Part shown: positions 1 to 6,800 of the stretch, in pieces | Numbering within the stretch: position 1 is the first letter of the stretch | How the letters are laid out: every line of letters begins with the position of its first letter | From: Prolixibacteraceae bacterium UBA6162 | Lineage (GTDB): Bacteria > Bacteroidota > Bacteroidia > Bacteroidales > Prolixibacteraceae | Direction: 5' to 3' | DNA length: 16,611 bases | Assembly (NCBI GenBank): GCA_002428215.1 | Contig: DIUI01000077.1 | Coordinates: 28,245-44,855 of the forward strand | Made by a program: the position numbers and the translations under genes | Notes under the pieces: model-generated | Database searches by the model: none | Seen by the model: only the letters and a program-made list of their open reading frames with translations | Told to the model about the DNA's origin: nothing

Positions 1-501
1 GAGGTTACCCGTCTTGGGGAAAGTCTCATCCGCTTGCGCAATGAAGTTATTCACTGTGGTATTTGTCACAACATCTCCGACACCGAAATCTGCCAAATCT
101 GTGCCAATCCTTCGCGAAATTCTACCGTGGTATGTGTAGTAGAAAACATTCGCGACGTAATTTCAATCGAAAACACCCATCAGTTCGATGGCAAGTACCA
201 TGTTCTCGGGGGTATTATTTCACCCATGGAGGGGATTGCACCTTCACACCTCGAAATTGAATCGCTGATCAGCAGGGTGGCCTCCGGAGAGATTCAGGAG
301 ATTGTGCTGGCCTTGCCTACCACGATGGAAGGCGATACCACCAACTTTTACATTTACCGGAAACTACACCCTTTTGGTATCAGGATTACTACACTGGCCC
401 GTGGCATTTCGGTAGGCGACGACCTCGAATATACCGATGAGCTTACACTCGGCCGCTCGATTAAGAATCGTGTGGAGTTTGAGCAAAGTATGGGAAAATA
501 A
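1..501 (+). CDS. recR: Recombination protein RecR, 3' part (5' end cut by window edge)
   Basis: The reading frame is open from base 1 to a TAA at 499-501, giving 166 residues; any start inside the window is internal, and about 40 N-terminal residues (the helix-hairpin-helix region) lie outside. The visible part has the RecR zinc finger, C-x2-C-x8-C-x2-C at visible residues 19-34 (HCGIC...ICQIC), followed by a Toprim domain with the VVEN acidic start, the [17 protein letters not shown] segment and the [14 protein letters not shown] segment. The C-terminus with [14 protein letters not shown] is typical of RecR. In the known family, RecR forms a ring that acts with RecO (and RecF) to load RecA onto single-stranded gaps. 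Nothing unusual is seen apart from truncation by the window. The next gene points the other way. Confidence 0.96.
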   Translation, partial: EVTRLGESLIRLRNEVIHCGICHNISDTEICQICANPSRNSTVVCVVENIRDVISIENTHQFDGKYHVLGGIISPMEGIAPSHLEIESLISRVASGEIQEIVLALPTTMEGDTTNFYIYRKLHPFGIRITTLARGISVGDDLEYTDELTLGRSIKNRVEFEQSMGK

Positions 502-598
502 TTAGCGAACATCACGATTATACTCCACAGGTGCTATTATTGTGGCACCACTGCACAAAGACCGCTGATATCTTCTAATTGGCTGTAAATGAACCAAC

Positions 599-1831
599 CT
601 ATTGATAGGATGGAGCGTTCATCTCCCCTATGAAGAGAATGGTTCCGGTTGATTTTTCGGTAATGGCAAACAGAAAGGGACGGTCGGCAATAAAATAGGT
701 CTTTACCGGCTGATCGACCGGCATGCTGGTGGTGCTCATACCAACGGCAGTAACCGCAGCAGCCTCAGTACCGTTCTCGTTGACATCGACATAGGTTTTA
801 TGGATAACAAAGTCGATGAACAGATCAGTTCCATCAGAAATACCGGTAAAATTTGCAACCCTTGGTATAAAAGGCTTCGCCATACCCATAGCCTTTAAGG
901 TTTGATTCAGCTGAAGTTCCCATGCAAATTTAAAACGTGGCATTTGAACCACCACATTCGATGTCTCCTTAAAGCCTTTCATCCATTCATTCCAACGTGC
1001 AAGACTCATCTCCTTACGCACGTCAGCAGTAGTTTTTCCAGGCGATGGAAGCAACACTGACATTGCAAACCGGCCTTTACCGTAGGGAAGCTGAACCGCA
1101 CTAAAAAGAGGGCCAGACTGATAGGCTATGCTGCTCTCGAGCTGCATGGTTTCGACATTCCGCTGACTACCATCTCCAAAAGCAAAAGGCAATTCATGGG
1201 TGCGGTTCTGATCAAATTTCGACTTCCAGATCCCGTTAAAATAGACCGCATTCAGGATAACCATCATAAGATCGGGATTGAGCTGATCGAGAATGGAGGG
1301 AATTTTACCGGCTGTTTTTTCGGAAACCCAGTTATTGATAATATCGAGCGAAGCAGCCTTACCGAAGTCAAGCGAGGAGATTTCGGCATTATATGCGTTG
1401 CGGTTGACCGAAATAAAATCGTTTTTGACCTGCAGTGTCTGATGATGATAGATAGCATTGGCCACCTGCAATAACACATCGGAGTCGGCCTTTGCGAGGG
1501 CTGAAAGCAGCGCCTTATGCGATGCGTTAACCTCTTCCGGAGTGAGGCCCGAAAAACCAAGCGTTTGTTCCATCTCCCGGCGCGTGTCGCCACTGGCTCC
1601 ATTGTATGCCATCGACAGGGCCATTGAGACACTCAGTGGTGAAATCATAACATTGTCGTTGGGATCGGATTTAGCTACAATCCGATTGAACAAATCGAGT
1701 CCAAAACGATTGTCGGCCTCGATCAACTGGGCCGACTTCTGAGGCAGATCAAATGGCATTTCGGGATTGGGATCCGATTTTTTACAACTTAGCAACGTCA
1801 GGCCAAGCAGCAGAATCAAAAGCTTCTTCAT
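599..1831 (-). CDS. Serpin-family serine protease inhibitor, lipoprotein
   Basis: I chose the ATG at 1829-1831 (410 residues) rather than the ATG 12 codons upstream because it gives a clean lipoprotein signal, MKKLLILLLGLTLLSC, with lipobox LLSC and lipidated Cys16. The mature part spans a full serpin fold: the NVMISPLSVSMALSMAYNGA helix region (residues 60-79), NAVYFNGIWKSKF in strand s3A (194-206), and the C-terminal RPFLFAI and GTILFIGEMNAP segments. The reactive-loop hinge at 352-361 (ENGTEAAAVT) has Gly, Thr and small residues at P15-P9, as in inhibitory serpins. Counting from Gly354 as P15 puts P1-P1' at Thr368-Ser369. Inference: it is a surface or periplasmic suicide inhibitor of serine or cysteine proteases, like the known Bacteroidota serpin miropin. 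It is a single gene, divergent from the sigma factor gene, and the target protease is unknown. Confidence 0.93.
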   Translation of the reverse strand: MKKLLILLLGLTLLSCKKSDPNPEMPFDLPQKSAQLIEADNRFGLDLFNRIVAKSDPNDNVMISPLSVSMALSMAYNGASGDTRREMEQTLGFSGLTPEEVNASHKALLSALAKADSDVLLQVANAIYHHQTLQVKNDFISVNRNAYNAEISSLDFGKAASLDIINNWVSEKTAGKIPSILDQLNPDLMMVILNAVYFNGIWKSKFDQNRTHELPFAFGDGSQRNVETMQLESSIAYQSGPLFSAVQLPYGKGRFAMSVLLPSPGKTTADVRKEMSLARWNEWMKGFKETSNVVVQMPRFKFAWELQLNQTLKAMGMAKPFIPRVANFTGISDGTDLFIDFVIHKTYVDVNENGTEAAAVTAVGMSTTSMPVDQPVKTYFIADRPFLFAITEKSTGTILFIGEMNAPSYQ

Positions 1832-1891
1832 ACTGTAAATTAATATATTGACGAATGATTGATGCACATAAGACGCAAAATCGATGCCACA

Positions 1892-1927
1892 GGTTGCGCA
1901 TTAGAAAATAATTTTTCTGGCGCAACC
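1892..1927. promoter_or_regulatory. Perfect 8-bp inverted repeat with inner A/T stem, between serpin and sigma genes
   Basis: GGTTGCGC at 1892-1899 is matched exactly by GCGCAACC at 1920-1927. Inside lies a second possible stem, AGAAAA (1903-1908) with TTTTCT (1913-1918) and a TAAT loop. The element is 60 bp upstream of the serpin ATG and 55 bp upstream of the predicted -33 element of the sigma promoter. Neither side is followed by a T-run, so it does not look like an intrinsic terminator. It could be an operator for a dimeric regulator or a hairpin in the serpin 5' leader. Confidence 0.5.
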
Positions 1928-1982
1928 CCGGGTCTTCTGAATGCATCTATGAGAAACTAAGAAGAAGTGAGGGAGTCGATGC

Positions 1983-2014
1983 TTGACTGAAGCCGGTAAA
2001 TATCCCTATTTTTG
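1983..2014 (+). promoter_or_regulatory. Bacteroidota-type housekeeping promoter for the sigma/anti-sigma pair
   Basis: TATTTTTG at 2007-2014 fits the -7 consensus TAnnTTTG exactly. TTG at 1983-1985 is a -33 element with 21 nt between the two boxes, in the expected range for the primary sigma factor of this phylum. Transcription would begin a few bases after 2014. This makes the TTG at 2012-2014 part of the promoter and argues that translation of the sigma factor starts further downstream. Confidence 0.6.
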
Positions 2015-2035
2015 AGGAAGCAGATTTGCAGTTAC

Positions 2036-2590
2036 GTGGAAGACAGCCGAGAGATAATCGATGCCTGCCTTGCGGGGGATGACCGGGCCCGGGAAGTGTT
2101 CTATCAGCACTTTGCGGGTAAGATGTATGGCGTTTGTTTGCGATATGCCGCCGATGCTGACGAGGCTCAGGATTTTCTGCAGGAGGGCTTTATAACAGTA
2201 TTTTCACGACTTCGCGACTTTCGGTTCGAAGGTTCTTTGGAAGGATGGATAAGGAGAGTAATGGTTAACACCTGTTTGGGGGCATTGCGTAAAAACAAAA
2301 TGCAGCTGGTTCGTGATGTTCACCTACCGATGGAAGCGGAAAATGATGGAAACACCGACCATGCTAACCTTGCAGCTGCCGACCTTTTGAGCATCATACA
2401 GGAGCTTCCACCTCAATACAGAACGGTTTTTAACCTTTATGCCCTTGAAGGATACAGTCATCGTGAAATTGGAACCGCGCTTGGAATTTCGGAAGGAACC
2501 TCCAAATCGAACCTCTCAAGGGCACGCGATATTTTGCAGCGAAGGATTGCCCATTTATACGGAAAACAGAAAAGCCAACCACGCACATAA
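2036..2590 (+). CDS. ECF-type RNA polymerase sigma factor (sigma-70 family)
   Basis: The frame is open from a TTG at 2012, but that codon is part of a predicted -7 box, and no ATG precedes the conserved region. I place the start at the GTG at 2036 (184 residues), which gives the usual short N-terminus before the IIDACLAGDDRAREVFYQHF segment; a start at 2012 (192 residues) remains possible. Region 2 is clear: KMYGVCLRYAADADEAQDFL, then QEGFITVFSRL, and the -10-contacting helix FEGSLEGWIRRVMVNTCL. Region 4 follows with LPPQYRTVFNLYALEGYSHR and the helix-turn-helix EIGTALGISEGTSKSNLSRA. It would redirect RNA polymerase to a set of target promoters. The downstream gene, 2 nt away, encodes its probable membrane-bound antagonist. 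Confidence 0.92.
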   Translation: MEDSREIIDACLAGDDRAREVFYQHFAGKMYGVCLRYAADADEAQDFLQEGFITVFSRLRDFRFEGSLEGWIRRVMVNTCLGALRKNKMQLVRDVHLPMEAENDGNTDHANLAAADLLSIIQELPPQYRTVFNLYALEGYSHREIGTALGISEGTSKSNLSRARDILQRRIAHLYGKQKSQPRT

Positions 2591-2592
2591 AC

Positions 2593-3951
2593 ATGCAAAG
2601 GAAAGAGGAAATAGCAGATCAACAATTGCGCGATAAGTTTGCCGGTTTTGCACCAGTCCCCCCCGACAAGGTATGGCAGGGCATAGCTGCCGGCCTGGCC
2701 GAAAAGCGGAAGATACGGCGCCGGCGCCTTCTTCAGCTAACAGCAGCAGCCGCCATTCTGTTGGCAATAGTATCGACACCACTTTTGTGGCAGTCTGCTG
2801 AGATACCGGCAGATTCATTATCCGGGCATCTGCCTCCTGCAGCCCTTCCCATCGAAGAACCAACTCTTCCTCAATTTAATGCGGCAATTGATTCGGAGAA
2901 TTCAACCCATAGATTGACCACTGCAGCCCTGCCAACTGCGCCGGTCGGCAGTCCGGCAAAGCTTGAGCCAGCTTCGTTGGCAGTTAGGAGCACTTTGGCA
3001 TTGCTTCCTAAAAAAGAGTCGTTGGTCTGCAGCCGAAATGAGATTGCGCTTTTGGCCGTAGCAGAGCAACCCTCCCCCGAAATCCTCATCCAAACTGAAT
3101 ATTCACAGCAGGCAGATGATCGTCAACTATTGGCCAACGCGGCAACGCAAAAACGCCAGGCTTGGAAACTTGGAATGTTTTTAATGCCCGGAATAACCGG
3201 ACAAAACAGCAACTATTCGACAGCCTACGCGCGAACCTTAACTGCAGGCAATAGTGAACCGCAGCCATCGATGGGCGGAGGAATCGATGTGCAATATCAA
3301 ATCCGGTCGCGTTGGAGCATAGGCAGCGGCTTGCACTATTCGAGAATCAACGAGCAGCAGGGAGGAGGCGGCAGCTACCTCGCCTCGGCACTTTTCGATG
3401 GGAAAACCGAGAATCGTACCGGTGTTTCGTATGTTTCGCCGCTACAGCTTTCGCCCGGTGAAACTGCTATAAACAGTGTTGCCGGAACGATCGTACTCAA
3501 CCAACAACCTGCAGGCAGCGATTTTATTTGGACGAACGACTTCGCTGGCGCATCGGTAGCAATGATTGCCTATTCAGATCTTGTACAGCTGTTTGATGTA
3601 TTGGAGATACCACTGCATGCCCGCTACCTCCTGATTGAGTCAGATTTTTCTTTGGAGCTCACTGGTGGCTTTAATGCGAACCTGATTGTAGGCAACAATG
3701 CCTACATAGGCCAATCGGAAAGTAGAACCCATGTGGGCAGCACCAAAGACATTGGATTACTCAACTTTTCGGCTACAGCCGGAACTGCCATAATCTATCC
3801 ACTGGGAAGACATCTGTCGCTTTCAGTTGAGCCAAGGTTAAACTACTATTTCAACTCCATAAACCGCAACAGCGAGATTAACTATCGTCCGTGGGCAGCC
3901 GGATTATACACCGGAATCACTTACAGCTTCTCTTCTGCTGAACGGAAATAA
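2593..3951 (+). CDS. Anti-sigma-like membrane protein with C-terminal outer-membrane-type beta-barrel domain
   Basis: 452 residues. The N-terminal part (1-45) is charged and cytoplasmic-looking, with the VPPDKVWQGI motif seen in Bacteroidota proteins next to ECF sigma genes. A basic stretch, KRKIRRRR, precedes a single membrane helix at about 46-66 (LLQLTAAAAILLAIVSTPLL), so the N-terminus should stay in the cytoplasm. A Pro/Ala/Ser-rich linker (about 70-185) leads to a domain from about residue 190 with alternating aromatic strands (WKLGMFLMPG, WSIGSGLHYS, the final YTGITYSF) typical of 8-strand barrels. The gene starts 2 nt after the sigma stop, so the two are almost surely co-transcribed and translationally linked. 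Inference: the N-terminus holds the sigma factor and the periplasmic part senses the envelope. The anti-sigma function rests on position and layout, not on a recognised catalytic motif. Confidence 0.75.
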   Translation: MQRKEEIADQQLRDKFAGFAPVPPDKVWQGIAAGLAEKRKIRRRRLLQLTAAAAILLAIVSTPLLWQSAEIPADSLSGHLPPAALPIEEPTLPQFNAAIDSENSTHRLTTAALPTAPVGSPAKLEPASLAVRSTLALLPKKESLVCSRNEIALLAVAEQPSPEILIQTEYSQQADDRQLLANAATQKRQAWKLGMFLMPGITGQNSNYSTAYARTLTAGNSEPQPSMGGGIDVQYQIRSRWSIGSGLHYSRINEQQGGGGSYLASALFDGKTENRTGVSYVSPLQLSPGETAINSVAGTIVLNQQPAGSDFIWTNDFAGASVAMIAYSDLVQLFDVLEIPLHARYLLIESDFSLELTGGFNANLIVGNNAYIGQSESRTHVGSTKDIGLLNFSATAGTAIIYPLGRHLSLSVEPRLNYYFNSINRNSEINYRPWAAGLYTGITYSFSSAERK

Positions 3952-3953
3952 CC

Positions 3954-6506
3954 CTATCGGATAAGATTGCCAAAAAAGATGGCATTGGCCACAAGTCGGT
4001 TGGTGCCCATCCAGATTCCTCTGAAATTAGGTCCCTCATAAATATTAATGATCTGACCATTTCCGCTGCGATGAACCGTAACCAAAGGCGCTCCATTGAG
4101 CCGGTCACGATTTTCGGGAGAGACATAGCCGCTCATCAATGCAGGCGATGCGAAGCGAACCGGGGCAGCAAACCGGCCCTCAGGAACTTCTGCCACCCTG
4201 GTTCCCGTTTTAAATACCGGCAAATCTGTTTTGGTATATCCATAACCCATTGGGTGTGTAATGTCCATTTCGGCCTTCAGGATGACTCCGCCAATAGCGT
4301 GAATAGCTGCATTATTGGCACGATCGGCATATTTAAGATCGGCAACACCCGAATCGTTTACAGTACGCTTAAATTTAATGGATGCTATCTCCTGAGCATT
4401 AATCCAGACGGCAGCATCGCCAACACCCAAAAGTGTGCCACCTGCAGCAAGCCATTGCTTGATTTGTTGTACCCCTTGAGAAGAAATGCGTTGAAGTCCG
4501 CCGCCAGGCAGAATCAGTGTATTATAACGGTTTAGGTCGATTCGTCCCAGATTGGCAATATCGGTGATGGTAACCGGGATCTGATACCGCTGGTCGAAAA
4601 GATGCCACAACTCTCCGGCTTCGCGACTGCTTACAGACTCACCTGCCACCATAACAATCCGCGGTTTTGTAAGCGGAGAATAATTGCCGCTTCCCAAATC
4701 CGATCCTAAAAGAATATGTCCGCTTTCGACGCCATAAAAAGTTACACCCCACTTTTTTCCAATAGCATCGAGTTTGCCGGCAAGCTCTCCAGGATCCAAT
4801 TTGCGCTGATAGGAGACCGGTATAATGACCGACCCATAACCAAATTCAACATTTCGGCCATTCGATATGGTTTCGAATGGCTTTGATGCTGCCAGCATTA
4901 GTAAATCGGCTTTATGCAGCTCCCATAAAACAGCTGGCGCATTGTAATGCTCCCACTGCATTGCCCAGGCGTAACTTGAAGCCACACCATTCAATCCGCC
5001 AACCACAGGAGGTAGCGCATTGATGGAGGCCCCCGAAAGCGAACGCATATCCCTGGAATTTGTAACAGGATGGTAATGCAAATCGAGACCCAGGGGCAGT
5101 GTCCATGTCGAGACATCGTAAAAAGCACTGTCGGTGAACTGTTGTGCAGTTTCAAAAAGACTTTTGATTAACCGGTACTGATTCTGCCGCAAAGGCACCA
5201 CAACCGCTGCAGATGGAGTATAAGTAACCCCCTGCCTGGTTACAGGTTCAGCAAGCTCCAGAACCTCTATTTCGTGAACTCTCAGGATATCGATTAAAAC
5301 ATTAAGCCGGTGTACATCGGTGTCCACTCCCACCAGATACCCCTTAACCGGATCGGAATCGGCCAGCGTGAGTGCCTCTGAGAAAAACCGGCGCTGACTA
5401 TCCAGCAACTCATCACGCAAAGCAACAGCGGCCTCAAGCGTCGACCAGGTGACCTCGAGCTGATTCCTTATACCCTGCAACAAAGTTTTCTCACCCAGAG
5501 GCGTTTCACGAACTTTACCGCGGTATCCAGCCTGTTCGAAAAGAATTCCGATACTACCGTTGATGTCGGGGTAGGATGAACCCTTCCCCACATAATAATC
5601 GTCGAAACTCTCTCCGGCATAATAAAGCTCTCCTCTCGCATCGAAGGCCGCGCGATGAAAGTTGGCAATTTTGTTGGTTAAATCGTAGTTATAATCTGGC
5701 ACAAGCGGATTATTGCGTGTGGGAATTCCGGGCTGAAAGAAGAAGGTGCTGGCAGCACCCATCTCATGGTGATCGGTTACCACATTGGGCTTCCAATCCT
5801 GAAATTTTTCGATGCGGCCACGGCTTTCGGGGTGTACCACAAAAAGGTAGTCACGGTTGAGGTCGAACCAATAGTGATTGCCTCTTCCTCCGGGCCAGGC
5901 TTCGGTAAAGCCACGTGCATTAGGATCCGAAACATCGGTTAACCCCTGATGCATATTGACCCAGGTACTGTGACGCGCAAATCCGTCGGGGTTCATATTG
6001 GGGTCTACCAGAACTATGGTGTTGCTGAGCATTTCGTCGATGGCCGGGCCCTGGGCAGCAGCCAGATAGTATAAGGTTACAACTGCAGCATTGGAGGCAC
6101 TCGACTCATTTCCATGTACCCCATACCCAAGCAAAATCACCAATGGCACCTCGGATGGCGACAGTTTACTTCCGGGTTTGCTGAAATCCGAATGCTTTCG
6201 CTTTAGTTCTGCAAGCGACAATTGGTTACTTGCAGCAGTAAATACCACGTGAACCAAGGGCCGGCTTTCGTGCGAACGGGCATACTCTTCTACTATGGCA
6301 CGGTCCGAAAGCTTTGCAATATCATAGGCATAGGCAATAATCTGATCGTGCGAAAGATGTCTGTCGCCCGGCAAATGACCAAAATATTGCTCGGGAGATG
6401 GAATAGCAGGGTTATAGGTAACGTTATCGGGCAGCAGCATTTGCATCGATGCAGATAGCCGAAACACGACCACCATAACAACCATGAAGAGAAGAGTTTT
6501 TCGCAT
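3954..6506 (-). CDS. Secreted M14-family zinc carboxypeptidase with C-terminal amidotransferase-like domain
   Basis: 850 residues with a signal peptide (MRKTLLFMVVMVVVFRLSAS). The peptidase domain (about 40-350) has the zinc ligands in GVHGNES (His131, Glu134) and a His of the DHHEMG motif near 246. Substrate-binding residues are seen in NPDGFAR (Arg near 178) and FDLNRDY (Asn217, Arg218), and the general-base Glu in ILFEQAG near 324, so the active site looks complete. The known family removes C-terminal residues from peptides, using bound zinc. A long middle part follows. At about 614-700 is a class I glutamine-amidotransferase-like fold (RIVMVAGE, NTLILPGGG, AAGGTLLGVGDAAVW) with no Cys at the expected nucleophile elbow, so this part is probably structural or binds ligand. 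The gene stands alone: its stop is 2 bp from the convergent anti-sigma gene. Likely role: breakdown of peptides in the periplasm or outside the cell. Confidence 0.9.
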   Translation of the reverse strand: MRKTLLFMVVMVVVFRLSASMQMLLPDNVTYNPAIPSPEQYFGHLPGDRHLSHDQIIAYAYDIAKLSDRAIVEEYARSHESRPLVHVVFTAASNQLSLAELKRKHSDFSKPGSKLSPSEVPLVILLGYGVHGNESSASNAAVVTLYYLAAAQGPAIDEMLSNTIVLVDPNMNPDGFARHSTWVNMHQGLTDVSDPNARGFTEAWPGGRGNHYWFDLNRDYLFVVHPESRGRIEKFQDWKPNVVTDHHEMGAASTFFFQPGIPTRNNPLVPDYNYDLTNKIANFHRAAFDARGELYYAGESFDDYYVGKGSSYPDINGSIGILFEQAGYRGKVRETPLGEKTLLQGIRNQLEVTWSTLEAAVALRDELLDSQRRFFSEALTLADSDPVKGYLVGVDTDVHRLNVLIDILRVHEIEVLELAEPVTRQGVTYTPSAAVVVPLRQNQYRLIKSLFETAQQFTDSAFYDVSTWTLPLGLDLHYHPVTNSRDMRSLSGASINALPPVVGGLNGVASSYAWAMQWEHYNAPAVLWELHKADLLMLAASKPFETISNGRNVEFGYGSVIIPVSYQRKLDPGELAGKLDAIGKKWGVTFYGVESGHILLGSDLGSGNYSPLTKPRIVMVAGESVSSREAGELWHLFDQRYQIPVTITDIANLGRIDLNRYNTLILPGGGLQRISSQGVQQIKQWLAAGGTLLGVGDAAVWINAQEIASIKFKRTVNDSGVADLKYADRANNAAIHAIGGVILKAEMDITHPMGYGYTKTDLPVFKTGTRVAEVPEGRFAAPVRFASPALMSGYVSPENRDRLNGAPLVTVHRSGNGQIINIYEGPNFRGIWMGTNRLVANAIFFGNLIR

Positions 6507-6797
6507 AAGTAAGGTGTGTGAAATTTAGATTCGAAAAATAAGCATAATATCCATACAGGGAGCTTCACCCGGCTAAGCCAAACCAGTGTAAGGAATAAAA
6601 AACAACCAAGATGCCATCTGCTGAATGAAACGTCCAACCCAATAGAGCCGGTTTTTGAAAGAACGCACTCTGGTTAAAAACTGAAAGAATAGCAGCGTTG
6701 CAAAATTTTTCGGATAATTGAATAGTCTATTCCGGTTTTCCCAATAAATTGCCTTACCTTCACCGTCCGGGCCACCACTCAGGGTGGTGTTTTTGTT
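6507..6797. other. Divergent intergenic region between carboxypeptidase and TonB receptor genes
   Basis: About 290 bp hold the control regions of two divergent genes. I find no exact TAnnTTTG box on either strand; the nearest are TATTTTTC on the minus strand (6540-6533) and TACCTTCA on the plus strand (6755-6762), neither with a good -33 partner. There is no convincing small gene or RNA gene. The main structure is the hairpin with a T-run at the receptor end, listed separately. Confidence 0.5.
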
Positions 6798-6800
6798 TTG
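6773..6800 (+). terminator. Terminator-like hairpin directly before (overlapping) the receptor start
   Basis: CACCAC (6773-6778) pairs with GTGGTG (6784-6789) around a TCAGG loop and is followed by TTTTTGTTTTG (6790-6800), the form of an intrinsic terminator on the plus strand. No plus-strand gene ends upstream, because the neighbour on the left is transcribed away, so it has no obvious transcript to end except the receptor's own leader. The T-run contains the TTG proposed as the receptor start codon. Attenuation or masking of the start is the simplest reading. Confidence 0.5.

Noticed and set aside
525..549. Possible bidirectional terminator between recR and the serpin gene (CCACA/TGTGG and GGTGC/GCACC stems).
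   Set aside because: The two 5-bp stems exclude each other, have long loops and lack a following T-run; too weak to call.
2012..2014. TTG as start codon of the sigma factor.
   Set aside because: It is part of an exact -7 promoter box; a downstream GTG fits the family's N-terminal length better, though the TTG is not excluded.
4071..4535. 154-codon open frame on the plus strand inside the carboxypeptidase gene.
   Set aside because: Its product shows no recognisable domain, and the opposite strand encodes a conserved part of the carboxypeptidase; it is an antisense shadow.
6533..6540. TATTTTTC on the minus strand as a -7 box for the carboxypeptidase gene.
   Set aside because: One mismatch at the conserved final G and no TTG/TTTG element at a suitable distance upstream.
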